Shown: in pieces, positions 16,701 to 25,054 of the stretch | Layout of the letters: each line of letters opens with the position of its first letter | Position numbering within the stretch: the first letter of the stretch is position 1 | NCBI GenBank assembly: GCA_023665325.1 | Contig: JAMPED010000013.1 | Coordinates: forward strand, 1 to 44,551 | Direction of reading: 5' to 3' | Origin: Acetobacter sp. | GTDB taxonomy: Bacteria > Pseudomonadota > Alphaproteobacteria > RF32 > CAG-239 | DNA: 44,551 nt | The notes under the pieces: model-generated | Told to the model about the DNA's origin: nothing | Databases searched by the model: none | What the model saw: only the letters and a program-made list of their open reading frames with translations | Program-made: the position numbers and the translations under genes

Positions 16701-17996
16701 ATGAATTATAAAGATTTACGGGCGTTTGCATTAGCCACCCCTAATATGGGAGAACTTAATCAAATTTTGGGTGCGCTAAAAGCTATTTCTGATTTGACAG
16801 ACGGCATCAATAATTTTGAAGAGTCTTTTTTATTGCCTTATGAAGCAAAAGTACTTTCTGAAGTGAAAGATCCTTTATATTTCTCGACGTTTACTAGTTT
16901 TGAAGCATATTATACTGAAGTCGAAAAGCTTTTAGATACTTATATGGCTAAGGTTAATATTGTTCCACAAATTTTTATTACCGCATATACTCAGGGATTA
17001 AATGAAAAAGCGGCTGAGAATGTGGATATGCTCTGTAAAGCGGTTAAACTTTATTATAAACAACATAAACTCGGAGTAGTGATTACCTCTGTCTTAACAA
17101 GTCGGGTACATAAATATAAATATATTGATCTAATTAACGTTCCGAAACATTTAATGACTTTTAAATCGCGTATTCGACTGTTGCAAGACAAAGAATTGCG
17201 AAAGAAAACTTTGGTTACAATTGGAACAATTCATAACTTTAGCCGTAAAAAAGTTAATGAAAAGCACAAATTTTTCCTAAAACAGCTCAATCAGTTTAAG
17301 GAAAATGGTGAATTGCAAACGTGGAGAAAAAAGTTTGATAATTATCTCTCAACACCTAAAAAGGTCGTTATGTGTTTGGGAGGACGCGTGGATGGTGCTG
17401 AGATTGTATTTGATATTAACTATGCTAAAAAACTATTGGCTGATGCTGAACGATTAGTTCAAGCTGGCTATGGAGTGATTATTGTTAATGGTTCGCGTAC
17501 TCCAAATGATGTGACGGATTTTTTATATGAACAAACATTTACATCTTCAAATATTATTTTTCAAAATTGCAAAAAAATTGCAGTTGATGAAAGTGACAGA
17601 ACTGCTGCTCGTTGGCGAATTTATTCGGGCAAAAATGAAGAAAGCTTCCGTGAGCTAGAAAGAATCGGCAATATCTATCCGGCAATTTTAGGTTTTGACA
17701 ATACTTTAGTTATGCATACAACTGATAGCTATGGCTGTTGTGAAACGGCTTGTGCTGCTATTCCAACTGCAATCAGCAGCAAAGGACTTTATATTGATAC
17801 ATTACTAAGATATGATTGTCTAAATTTACAGCAGCTGCTTTGCCCCAAATATGCTATTGACTGGGATGAATTTGTAAATCTCGCCTGCAATATGCGCATT
17901 GAGCCCAAAGATTTAAATCCACAAATTCTTTCTAATCCACTTAGAGTGTTTGCTGAAACAATAATCAACCGACTTAACCTATTGATTAAAAGTTAA
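16701..17996 (+). CDS. ELM1/GtrOC1-like putative glycosyltransferase
   Basis: About 431 residues. The C-terminal half fits the ELM1 (mitochondrial fission ELM1/GtrOC1) family: VVMCLGGRVDGAE near residue 230, GYGVIIVNGSRTPNDV (the family S-R-x-T/P element), and HTTDSYGCCETACAAIPTAIS near 350, equivalent to the TxDSxSMxxEA motif that contacts a nucleotide sugar. The N-terminal 200 residues are mostly helical with no motif I recognise. AGGAGA at 16691-16696 fixes the ATG at 16701; the longer in-frame start at 16644 lies within the promoter. Bacterial relatives act in LPS outer-core synthesis. Its stop overlaps the convergent gene by four bases. Confidence 0.7.
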   Translation: MNYKDLRAFALATPNMGELNQILGALKAISDLTDGINNFEESFLLPYEAKVLSEVKDPLYFSTFTSFEAYYTEVEKLLDTYMAKVNIVPQIFITAYTQGLNEKAAENVDMLCKAVKLYYKQHKLGVVITSVLTSRVHKYKYIDLINVPKHLMTFKSRIRLLQDKELRKKTLVTIGTIHNFSRKKVNEKHKFFLKQLNQFKENGELQTWRKKFDNYLSTPKKVVMCLGGRVDGAEIVFDINYAKKLLADAERLVQAGYGVIIVNGSRTPNDVTDFLYEQTFTSSNIIFQNCKKIAVDESDRTAARWRIYSGKNEESFRELERIGNIYPAILGFDNTLVMHTTDSYGCCETACAAIPTAISSKGLYIDTLLRYDCLNLQQLLCPKYAIDWDEFVNLACNMRIEPKDLNPQILSNPLRVFAETIINRLNLLIKS

Positions 17997-18643
17997 TTTA
18001 TCCACGTACAAACATAAGCCACAACATTTTCGATGGCGGTATCAATATTTGGTATCGTTTTTTCATCGACTTTGGATATCTCTGCTTTGAAATGTATTGG
18101 TTGTTGTGTTAAAGCAATGCTTTTTAAGATGGCGACAACAGTCAACGCTTCTTCTTTGGTCTGCGCCGTTAAAATATGAGCTTCTTCTGCTGAGGGAAGT
18201 TCCATATAGAGTTTATTTTCAAGGTAATCCTCTTTAATATCTAGCCCTAGATAAGATAAGCCTGCAATTTCTTTATATATATTATCTAGCTCTTCCTGAT
18301 ATAGGCGAATGATATATTTGATACCGATAGTCAGTGCTATAAATGGTTTATATGCTTGCAGTGCCTTTTCGCGATTTTCTACCTTAAATACGACACATTC
18401 TAACTTATTTTTGATAAAGCACGATTCTACAAATAATGCTACTGCGAACCAATTATTGGAAAAATTTGGATTGTTATTACGGATTATAATAATTGGCATA
18501 TCACCGTACATTGTTATTACTTTGCGGGCGAGCTCGCGATATTCTTTCCACGTTTTTTCGAACGTATCATTGATGATGTATGTGGGACGTTCTGCATTCA
18601 GAAATGTATTTTCAATATTTTCATCTAGAGCTATTTCTATCAT
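17993..18643 (-). CDS. Hypothetical protein
   Basis: A 216-residue cytoplasmic protein with AAGGAAT ahead of its ATG. No signal peptide, membrane segment or motif I recognise; it alternates acidic helices and beta-strands (MPIIIIRNNNP, HILTAQTKEEALTVVAILKSI). Its 3' end overlaps the convergent ELM1-like gene by four bases, so neither gene has its own terminator. Coding quality looks normal. Confidence 0.65.
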   Translation of the reverse strand: MIEIALDENIENTFLNAERPTYIINDTFEKTWKEYRELARKVITMYGDMPIIIIRNNNPNFSNNWFAVALFVESCFIKNKLECVVFKVENREKALQAYKPFIALTIGIKYIIRLYQEELDNIYKEIAGLSYLGLDIKEDYLENKLYMELPSAEEAHILTAQTKEEALTVVAILKSIALTQQPIHFKAEISKVDEKTIPNIDTAIENVVAYVCTWIN

Positions 18644-18796
18644 TTTTTATTCCTTACACTTTATTTTGTATGATTTTAATGTATTTTTTTTAATTTTCGG
18701 TTAAACCTGTGGTTTATTTGAACTGCTAAAGTTTTATTGGAATATAGCTCTTTACTGATTATTTTTACATCGTCAAAACGCTTGAGGAGATTGCTT

Positions 18797-19483
18797 ATGA
18801 GCAAAAAACTAACATATTTTTCTGCAGCAGCGGTTTGTTCCGCCTGCCTTTTTGCAGCTGGTAATGCAGATGCATATAACGCAGATTTCTCACACAATGC
18901 AGAAACTATACAACACTTTCATCAAGGTAAATTCAGTTCAGAAAAAGGAGAATTTAAAATGTCACAGAATAATGTTAATGACGAAACTCTTTGGGAAAAG
19001 ACCAAAGAAATGGGAGCCAAAGCTTGGGAAGCTACGAAAGAAGGTACAGCTAAGGCTTGGGACAAAACTAAAGAACTTAGTAGCGACGCTTGGGATAAAA
19101 CTAAAGAATTAAGTGGAAATGCTGGTGAGACTGTTGCTGATAAATCTGAAGATGCGTGGGAAGCAACAAAGGATGGTACAGCTAAAGCTTGGGACAAAAC
19201 CAAAGAAGTGAGTGGTGATGCTTGGGAGGCTACGAAAGAAGGTACCGCCAAAGCTGGTGAAGCTATTTCTGATACAACTTCTGATGCGTGGGAAGCAACA
19301 AAGGATGGTACAGCTAAGGCTTGGGACAAAACTAAAGAAGTGAGTGAAGATGCTTGGGAAGCTACGAAAGAGGCTGCTGATGATGCTGGCGATGCCTTAA
19401 GCGGAGATCGATATGATAATCCAATGTATAATCCCCAAAATGGTAATACTGATACCCATTACAAACATCATTCTGACAACTAA
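18797..19483 (+). CDS. LEA-like protein of thirteen 11-residue repeats, probably exported
   Basis: From the ATG at 18797 (GAGGAG at 18784-18789) the protein begins MSKKLTYFSAAAVCSACLF with a signal peptide ending near ADA, then a 50-residue linker. From 18989 to 19417 there are thirteen consecutive 11-residue units without a single gap: LWEKTKEMGAK, AWEATKEGTAK, AWDKTKELSSD and so on. Trp is the second residue in ten of them; units 5, 9 and 13 begin AG, giving a 44-residue higher period. The tail is DNPMYNPQNGN and histidine-rich. This resembles group 3 LEA and apolipoprotein/synuclein 11-mers that form amphipathic helices on membranes or in drying cells. A second in-frame ATG with its own strong ribosome site lies at 18959. 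An in-frame ATG at 18737 has none. Confidence 0.8.
   Translation: MSKKLTYFSAAAVCSACLFAAGNADAYNADFSHNAETIQHFHQGKFSSEKGEFKMSQNNVNDETLWEKTKEMGAKAWEATKEGTAKAWDKTKELSSDAWDKTKELSGNAGETVADKSEDAWEATKDGTAKAWDKTKEVSGDAWEATKEGTAKAGEAISDTTSDAWEATKDGTAKAWDKTKEVSEDAWEATKEAADDAGDALSGDRYDNPMYNPQNGNTDTHYKHHSDN
18945..18961 (+). promoter_or_regulatory. Internal ribosome binding site and alternative start
   Basis: AAGGAG at 18945-18950 lies eight bases before an in-frame ATG at 18959. Starting there gives a 174-residue repeat protein (MSQNNVNDET) without signal peptide, so one gene could give an exported and a cytoplasmic form. Confidence 0.45.
19151..19372 (+). repeat. 132-bp imperfect tandem repeat inside the LEA-like gene
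   Basis: The stretch beginning GATGCGTGGGAAGCAACAAA at 19151 recurs at 19283, a period of 132 bases (44 codons, four 11-mers), with only a few silent or conservative changes over the first 65 or so bases. It indicates recent expansion by duplication. Confidence 0.8.
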
Positions 19484-19506
19484 TTTTTTTATCAGAATAA
19501 CTCCAG

Positions 19507-19538
19507 CCCCCCGTGGTTATCCATACGGGGGATTTTTT
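19507..19538 (+). terminator. Rho-independent terminator after the LEA-like gene
   Basis: CCCCCGT (19508-19514) pairs with ACGGGGG (19525-19531) around a 10-base loop, followed by a run of six T. Confidence 0.85.
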
Positions 19539-19608
19539 GTTTTGACAAAGAGGTTGTTTTTAAGCAAATTAGTATTAAATTATCGTTTGTTTTTTTAAGG
19601 ATATTGTG

Positions 19609-22011
19609 ATGTATATTGCTAAAATTTTGTTATTTGTTTTAACGCTTTTGTCTGTACCGGTGGCTGCTGCACCAGTTTCTTTATCTGTAGAAACTAATGA
19701 AGAGCTTGCATTTGATGCTGTGGCTATAAACAAAACGCTAGATAACCTGACAGAAAAACTAAATACGAATAAAGTCAGCCGTGATGAGACTGACGATTAT
19801 ATGGATACGTTAACAGAGCTTCAAACTCAAACACAAAATGCACAAAAACAAATAGCTGCTGAGCTTAGCAATATTTCTAAAAAAATTAGTGCCTTAAATA
19901 GTAGTTCAGTGGAAGGTGAAGAGGATTTACCTGAGATTATTAAAGAGCGAGCAAAATATGAGGCTAAAGCGGGGAAGTATAAATCTCAGCAGGCACAATC
20001 TGCTTTGATTTTAACTAAGATTGACGAAATTAACAATCTAATCTTAAAAAAACGCAATCAAGACCTGATTAACGATATTTTAGCAAAACAAAGTTCTATT
20101 TTTCAACCAGAAGAATTTTGGCAATCTTTGCTTAGCTTTGGTGGCTTTTTGAAGGGAATTTTAGTTTCACCCTTAAACTGGTATCAACAGTTAAAACCCG
20201 AACAGCAAGATAATGCGCGACGTAGTTTGGGGATTCTTTCTATTATGATTGGTGCGGCGTTTGTTGTTGCAGTTCTTATTCGTCAATATCTTCGCAAAAA
20301 TTTTGGTTATAATCTTGATATCAACGCCCCAACATACGGACAGAAATTTCGAGCTGCAGTTTGGATTTTTATTGCTAACGGAGCTATTCCTGCAGCCATC
20401 ATCACTGCATTTTGGACGTGGATTAACAATTATGAACTAATGGCGGGAAGCGATTTTGCCATATTACTCAAAAATTTTGCAATTTATTTGTTGTATTTTC
20501 TTATCTTTCGTGCTGGTGTATTGGCAGCGTTTGCCCCTCGTAATCCGGATTGGCGGATTTTTAACATTGACGCTAAAAAGGTACGCAGAGCTTCCAATGC
20601 CCTCATTACTGCGGCGGCAATGATTACGGCGGTATCTTTTTTTCAGAGGCTTGCTACGGAGATGTCGCATCAACCAGAAATTATTTATTCTATGCAGATT
20701 TTTGCCAATGCTATTAAAGCTTTTGCGGTTATTTGGGTTGCATTTCGAGTATTATATGATGTTAAAGATTTATCTGAAGAAGAAGTTGAAAGCGAAAATA
20801 TCCAAAAACTTTCAGTTTCCTCACAGGCAGCACTTGCAATTATCTTATTTATGACAATCGCCTTTGGTTTTTCTCTCTTTGGATACATCAGTTTCTCTGC
20901 ATATTTAATCAATCGTTTTATTGTTTCTGTAGCAGTTATTAGCGCTTTATATATTGCTTATAATCTTTTACTGATGCTTTATCATAATATTATCCGCTGG
21001 CGTTTTTGGATTACGGCATTTCGAATTAACCGGCGGACGCTGATTAAAAGCGAGGTTTGGTTTGGAATTATTTTAACACCGATTGTATATATTTTTGGCG
21101 CTTTGGTATTGTTGGCGGTTTGGGGAGTTTCGGTTGATATTTTGATAGCCAAGACAAAAGGTGTTCTTACCGGCTTTAATATTGGTGAAGTTCACGTTTC
21201 GATTACATCTTTATTACTTGGAATTATTGCATTTTGGGTAGCTATGCTATTAGTGAAGATGCTTAAAAGCAGTATTCAGCAAGGTGCTTTAAGCAAGCTT
21301 GACTTTGATGATGGAATGAAAAATTCGATTATTTCTGGTGTGGGGTTCTTTGGCTTTATTTTCTCGGTAATTTTAGGTATTGCTGTGGCTGGAGGAAGCT
21401 TTAAGAGCTTGGCTATTATGGCGGGGGCTTTGTCATTTGGTGCCGGTCTCGGTTTGCAGAACATTGTCAGCAATTTGGTTGCCGGTATCACGATTTTGTT
21501 TGAACGCCCAATTAAGTTGGGGGATGTGGTGATTATTAACGGCTATGAGGGAACGGTTAAGCAAATTAGTATGCGCTCGACTATTTTGGAAATGGGAAAC
21601 AAATCAAATGTGATTATTCCAAATTCGGCGATTATCTCTGGCAGTGTGGTTAACAAAACGCACGACAATCGGATGTCTCGCATTGAGATTAAAGTCGGGG
21701 TAGACTATGACAGTGATATTGCTAAAGTACGTGATATTTTGCTTTCAATTGCACAAAATGACAGCGGTGTACTTAAAACCCCTGCTCCAGTGTTAACCTT
21801 TACAGACTTTGGGGATAGTAGTTTGGATTTTCAACTTAACTGCTATATTTCTAATGTTTCAAAAACTGCTGAGGTTACATTCAGATTAAGGGAAAATATT
21901 ATCAATGCCTTCAGAGAAGCGGGAATTGATATTCCGTTTCCGCAGAGAGTTGTGCGTCCACTGGTTGATGGTGTAACTGAAGGTAATCTTGGAGAAACAC
22001 TTACGGACTGA
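19609..22011 (+). CDS. Large MscS-family mechanosensitive channel
   Basis: About 800 residues. Signal peptide (LLFVLTLLSVPVAAA), then a periplasmic, partly coiled-coil region to about residue 150 (DUF3772-like), several membrane helices, and a C-terminal MscS core from about 540. The pore helix reads AGALSFGAGLGLQNIVSNLVAGI, followed by ILFERPIKLGDVV, INGYEGTVKQISMRSTIL and the C-terminal alpha/beta part (VGVDYDSDIAKVRDIL, DSSLDFQLNCYI). This is a YjeP/KefA-type, multi-helix member rather than the small MscS; it opens under membrane tension to release solutes on osmotic downshock. AAGG at 19597-19600 suits the ATG at 19609; GTG at 19606 is also possible. Confidence 0.92.
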   Translation: MYIAKILLFVLTLLSVPVAAAPVSLSVETNEELAFDAVAINKTLDNLTEKLNTNKVSRDETDDYMDTLTELQTQTQNAQKQIAAELSNISKKISALNSSSVEGEEDLPEIIKERAKYEAKAGKYKSQQAQSALILTKIDEINNLILKKRNQDLINDILAKQSSIFQPEEFWQSLLSFGGFLKGILVSPLNWYQQLKPEQQDNARRSLGILSIMIGAAFVVAVLIRQYLRKNFGYNLDINAPTYGQKFRAAVWIFIANGAIPAAIITAFWTWINNYELMAGSDFAILLKNFAIYLLYFLIFRAGVLAAFAPRNPDWRIFNIDAKKVRRASNALITAAAMITAVSFFQRLATEMSHQPEIIYSMQIFANAIKAFAVIWVAFRVLYDVKDLSEEEVESENIQKLSVSSQAALAIILFMTIAFGFSLFGYISFSAYLINRFIVSVAVISALYIAYNLLLMLYHNIIRWRFWITAFRINRRTLIKSEVWFGIILTPIVYIFGALVLLAVWGVSVDILIAKTKGVLTGFNIGEVHVSITSLLLGIIAFWVAMLLVKMLKSSIQQGALSKLDFDDGMKNSIISGVGFFGFIFSVILGIAVAGGSFKSLAIMAGALSFGAGLGLQNIVSNLVAGITILFERPIKLGDVVIINGYEGTVKQISMRSTILEMGNKSNVIIPNSAIISGSVVNKTHDNRMSRIEIKVGVDYDSDIAKVRDILLSIAQNDSGVLKTPAPVLTFTDFGDSSLDFQLNCYISNVSKTAEVTFRLRENIINAFREAGIDIPFPQRVVRPLVDGVTEGNLGETLTD

Positions 22012-22121
22012 ATTATATAATAAAGTTGAGGATAACTAATCTTTTATTTTGCAAATACGGAAAAAGGCGAAAAGAGTGATTATATATTCAGAGCAAATTT
22101 TGTTTAATTTATAGGAGAAAT

Positions 22122-22487
22122 ATGATGAAAAAATTTTTAGCTGTATTAGCGCTTTCATTAACTTTTGCTGCTGCTGGAAATGCTGTAGCAAAAAAAGCAA
22201 AAGGTGGTTTTCAAGGACCAAGCACTGCTAGCACATCTGTTGCTGAGGCTTTGAAAATGAGTGATGACACACCGGTTGTATTACGTGGTAAGATTGAAAA
22301 AAGTTTAGGTGATGAAAAATATCAATTTAACGATGGAACTGGTATTATCGTTGTTGAAATTGATGACGATGAGTGGAATGGCGTTGTTGTTAAACCGGAA
22401 AACACAGTTGAACTTCGCGGTGAAATTGACAAAGATATGATGCAAGCTCCGGAAGTTGATGTTGATGTGGTTATTTTGGTTGAGTAA
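22122..22487 (+). CDS. YgiW/YdeI-family periplasmic OB-fold protein
   Basis: A 121-residue protein with a signal peptide (MMKKFLAVLALSLTFAAAG, cleavage after AVA) and a single OB-fold: GFQGPSTA, SVAEALKMSDDTPVVLRGKIEKSLGDEKYQFND, TGIIVVEIDDDEWNG and VELRGEIDKD. These are the landmarks of the YgiW/YdeI (BOF) family, periplasmic stress-tolerance proteins known in enterobacteria. TAGGAGAAAT precedes the tandem ATGATG. It is monocistronic: a gap of 110 bases precedes it and a strong terminator follows. Confidence 0.88.
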   Translation: MMKKFLAVLALSLTFAAAGNAVAKKAKGGFQGPSTASTSVAEALKMSDDTPVVLRGKIEKSLGDEKYQFNDGTGIIVVEIDDDEWNGVVVKPENTVELRGEIDKDMMQAPEVDVDVVILVE

Positions 22488-22501
22488 TTCAGCTCTTAAT
22501 T

Positions 22502-22533
22502 AAAAAAAAGGCTTCTTTTGAAGCCTTTTTTTA
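22502..22533. terminator. Bidirectional terminator
   Basis: AAAAAAGGCTTC (about 22504-22515) pairs with GAAGCCTTTTTT around a TTTT loop. A- and T-runs flank both sides, so it can end the YgiW-like gene and the convergent MBL-fold gene. Confidence 0.88.
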
Positions 22534-23304
22534 TATTTCTATATGCATTCCATCATAGGCTAATATACAGTTTTCTGGAAGTTTCTGACTTAAGGTCTCA
22601 TAATCTACCCTGATGGATAAATGAGTTAGAACAGTTTGGCGAGGGTTTATTTCTGCCAAAACTTCTTTGACCTTAAACAAATCACTATGCCCATTGTCAG
22701 CTGGCTCCGTGCCGTTATTACATTCTAGAATTAGTAAATCTAAATTTCGCAGTTGATCTTTAACTGTTTCAGGCATTTGCTGCCAATCAGTCACATAAGC
22801 AACGTTTTGATAACGAAAAGCAGAAGAATGCATAAAATGATGAGGCAGTTGAAAAGTTTTAAATTCCAACCCTTCGGCGGTAAACTTACCCTCATTTGGT
22901 AATAGTTTCCAATTTAGGCTTTTACTATCTGGTTCAGCTGCTGTTACTGCTTTAAACAGGTAGCCATAGCTATTTTTTAGCTCTGTCATTGTCTCTGAAG
23001 CTGCGTAAACATTTATTGAATGCCCTAAAAGTTTAGTTGCGCGAGGGAGTTCTGGCACGCCTCCGATATGATCGTAATGTCCGTGTGTAATAAATACCGA
23101 ATCGATATTTTTGATATTATTTTTATTTATTTGCTCACGAAAATCTGGTCCTGCATCAATTAGGATATTTTTTCCTTTTATTTCAAGAAGAATTGAGGCA
23201 CGGGTGCGGTTGTTTTTAGGGTTAGTTTTTTCTGCGTTTCCCCAAGTATTAAATATCATCGGCACGCCATAAGCTGCTCCCGAACCTAAAATAGTGATTT
23301 TCAT
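22531..23304 (-). CDS. MBL-fold metallo-hydrolase (PhnP-like)
   Basis: A 257-residue metallo-beta-lactamase fold enzyme: LGSGAAYGVP at the start, LIDAGPDFREQ, the metal motif THGHYDHIGG near residue 75, LPHHFMHSSAF, AYVTDWQQMPE, LLILECNNG and VLTHLSIRVDYE. This pattern is that of PhnP-like phosphodiesterases (cyclic phosphate hydrolases); in alphaproteobacteria the gene often follows tatD, which is not here. Two metal ions are expected. AAGGAAG precedes the ATG. The upstream frame ending 11 bases earlier looks decayed. Confidence 0.88.
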   Translation of the reverse strand: MKITILGSGAAYGVPMIFNTWGNAEKTNPKNNRTRASILLEIKGKNILIDAGPDFREQINKNNIKNIDSVFITHGHYDHIGGVPELPRATKLLGHSINVYAASETMTELKNSYGYLFKAVTAAEPDSKSLNWKLLPNEGKFTAEGLEFKTFQLPHHFMHSSAFRYQNVAYVTDWQQMPETVKDQLRNLDLLILECNNGTEPADNGHSDLFKVKEVLAEINPRQTVLTHLSIRVDYETLSQKLPENCILAYDGMHIEI

Positions 23305-23315
23305 TTTATCTTCCT

Positions 23316-23744
23316 TTAACGTTGATTTGATAAAATATGTACAAACAAAGGAGTTAAAATTTCTTTACTTAAACGCTCTTTAGAGGTTTTTTCTTGCTCT
23401 ATATTTTCAATAAACATTTTTACGCCTTTGTCTTGTCTGGCGGGTTCACGTTTAGCTAAAATGCGCAAACAATCTATTGTGTTATCTCTATCAGTTGAGG
23501 ACGTATGCGCTATTACCAGTTCTAAAAGTTCTTTTTGGGTTGTACTTTGTGCTAAAGTTGGTGAGGCTTGAAAAATCGGACGATTAAAGATTTTGTGCAT
23601 TTCTGGAAAAACTCTGAAGAGTAAGCCCTGTTCTCCTAGATTTTTAACATATTCCGAATGATTTTTACTACGTTTTAAGCTTGAAAACAAACAAGACAAG
23701 CAACGAACTTTATCTTGCGGGATGAAGTGTCTACCTTTTTTAAA
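23316..23744 (-). pseudogene. Probable decayed 3' part of the adjacent hypothetical gene
   Basis: An open frame of about 140 codons ending at 23316 (readable as FKKGRHFIPQDKV, then LFSSLKRSKNHSEYVKNLGE). It has no ATG in its first part and no ribosome site before the only early start (TTG at 23699). It lies in exactly the same frame as the 327-codon gene upstream, separated from it by a TAG at 23745-23747 and a TAA at 23850-23852 with 34 sense codons between them. The simplest reading is one former gene of about 505 codons cut by two nonsense changes; an independent small gene is possible. Confidence 0.45.
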
Positions 23745-23849
23745 CTATCCTTTTATCTCGTCTATGACGGTTTGATTTGCACCATTTTTCGAGATATCTA
23801 AGCCATATTTACCAGTAACAGCTAAGAAACGGCGGAAAATGTTATTTGT

Positions 23850-24833
23850 TTAATAATTTTTAGATTTTTGCGTTACCAACATCATTTGCGCCAATTCTTC
23901 ACGGTTATGCTGTTGAACTTTATCTGCAATAAACGAGTGAATATCTATAATAGCACATATTGTAGTCCTTTCCAAATTCATCTCTTCCTTATTTTTTGTT
24001 GGTGAAAATTCTAAAAGTAGAGGAGTACCATTTTCATTAAAACCTGATATCATTCTGGCGTGTCTATATTCTCTTTTTTCCTTACTCTGATTTTGAAAAA
24101 TTATTATATTTCCAAGTTTTAAATCTTCGGGTTTAAGTTCATTTATTGGCGTTTCTTTTACATATTGCGCCCCTAGACTATGTATTAAATCTTTGGGGTG
24201 AGCTAAATTTTCTTTATTTAGATTGTCTGGAAACAATGAAACACCAAATTCCTTTTCTGCGTGCAGAAGTGATACGGTAATACCTTTGGTGCAATTTCCT
24301 TTATCTTTTGTGCTATCAACTTCATTGAAAAAACTATCGTTTATGGTTCTGCGATGAAATATTTCCGTTGACTTCTCAATAAGTTTATCTAGTACGACTT
24401 TGTCTTCTAACTTCTTACTGGCGATTTCATTCCCGAATGTTACATATAAACCGTCTATTATTTCTTTTAGAGCTTTATCATCACCATTTTCTCGAGCGGC
24501 TATCAAATCTTCTTTTACAGCCAATGTTTCTGGATGATTGGCAAAGTTATCAATAATGACATTAACCCTGATATTCTTTTGAAACATCTCAAAATCATTA
24601 TTATCAGTCTTTGGCGTTGTCTTTTGTTCTTTCTTGGGTTCTTCCTTGGTATGCGGCATATGGTATTCATTGTCTTCTTTATACCTTTTTTCAAGAATTG
24701 GTAAGAGTTCTTCTGCAGTTCGAGCACTAAATAATTGGCGACATTCTTCTTGAAAAGTTATTAAAGTATCATTGCGCTTGATGACATCTTGCACATACCA
24801 ATCATACATTTCTTCAGCGTTAACTTGGCTCAT
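23850..24833 (-). CDS. Hypothetical protein with possible Cys-His peptidase/amidase region
   Basis: A 327-residue protein with no signal peptide; residues 60-80 are lysine/proline-rich. In the C-terminal half, KGNCTKGITVSLLHAEKEFG near residue 180 and REYRHARMISGFNENGTPLLLEF near 260 have the order and spacing of a nucleophilic Cys followed by a His on a strand, as in papain-like or NlpC-type folds. This is a weak structural guess. The frame continues past its stop through two further open stretches down to 23316, so it may be a truncated or broken gene. It diverges from the NAD operon. Confidence 0.5.
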   Translation of the reverse strand: MSQVNAEEMYDWYVQDVIKRNDTLITFQEECRQLFSARTAEELLPILEKRYKEDNEYHMPHTKEEPKKEQKTTPKTDNNDFEMFQKNIRVNVIIDNFANHPETLAVKEDLIAARENGDDKALKEIIDGLYVTFGNEIASKKLEDKVVLDKLIEKSTEIFHRRTINDSFFNEVDSTKDKGNCTKGITVSLLHAEKEFGVSLFPDNLNKENLAHPKDLIHSLGAQYVKETPINELKPEDLKLGNIIIFQNQSKEKREYRHARMISGFNENGTPLLLEFSPTKNKEEMNLERTTICAIIDIHSFIADKVQQHNREELAQMMLVTQKSKNY

Positions 24834-24893
24834 TTATTTTCTCCTTTAAATAAATTGTAACACAAGTTTACTTGATTGACAATTCTTTTATGC

Positions 24894-24921
24894 TTGACAT
24901 TTGGGGGAGAGCGGATATTAT
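24894..24921 (+). promoter_or_regulatory. Promoter of the NAD salvage operon
   Basis: TTGACA (24894-24899), a 16-base spacer, then TATTAT (24916-24921). Transcription would start near 24927, which is exactly where the first stem of the structured leader begins. A second TTGACA at 24876 has no matching -10. Confidence 0.65.
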
Positions 24922-24926
24922 AAAAT

Positions 24927-24986
24927 TGTTCTTGATGCTTGCAGGGCTTATAAGCATAGAACAGATACTAACCAGAGCCGAGGTTA
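24927..24986 (+). promoter_or_regulatory. Structured leader RNA, copy 1: candidate riboswitch aptamer
   Basis: Hairpin 1: TGTTCT (24927-24932) with AGAACA (24958-24963) and TGCTT (24936-24940) with AAGCA (24952-24956), an internal loop between them and an 11-nt apical loop GCAGGGCTTAT (24941-24951). Hairpin 2: TAACC (24969-24973) with GGTTA (24982-24986), loop AGAGCCGA. GGCT of loop 1 can pair with AGCC of loop 2, giving a kissing-loop pseudoknot. A second copy with the identical 11-nt loop but different stem bases lies at 25658-25724. The genes controlled all make NAD, so NAD or a precursor is the likely ligand (inference). Confidence 0.6.
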
Positions 24987-25028
24987 ATGAGATTTTAGAC
25001 TGTATTGGTTTATTTAAATTTCGTTTAG

Positions 25029-25053
25029 CGGCTCCTAAGATAGGAGTTTTTTT
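25029..25053 (+). promoter_or_regulatory. Terminator-like hairpin that buries the nadM ribosome site
   Basis: CTCCTA (25032-25037) pairs with TAGGAG (25041-25046) around AGA, followed by seven T. The 3' arm is also the Shine-Dalgarno of the ATG at 25055. CGGCTC (25029-25034), overlapping the 5' arm, is exactly complementary to GAGCCG (24975-24980) of the aptamer's second loop, so the two pairings exclude each other. Confidence 0.6.
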
Positions 25054-25054
25054 A

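Noticed and set aside
19012..19380. Regularly spaced DNA repeats suggesting a CRISPR array
   Set aside because: The repeats are in frame, have no spacers, and encode 11-residue protein units.
23745..23852. Stop codon reassignment to explain the in-frame TAA and TAG
   Set aside because: TAA and TAG end clearly complete genes here (TAA for tig, fmt and glmS; TAG for nadM), and TGA also ends genes, so a decayed gene is simpler.
24872..25054. N-terminal extension of NadM
   Set aside because: It has no family match, lies across the promoter and structured leader, and the inner ATG has a clear ribosome site.
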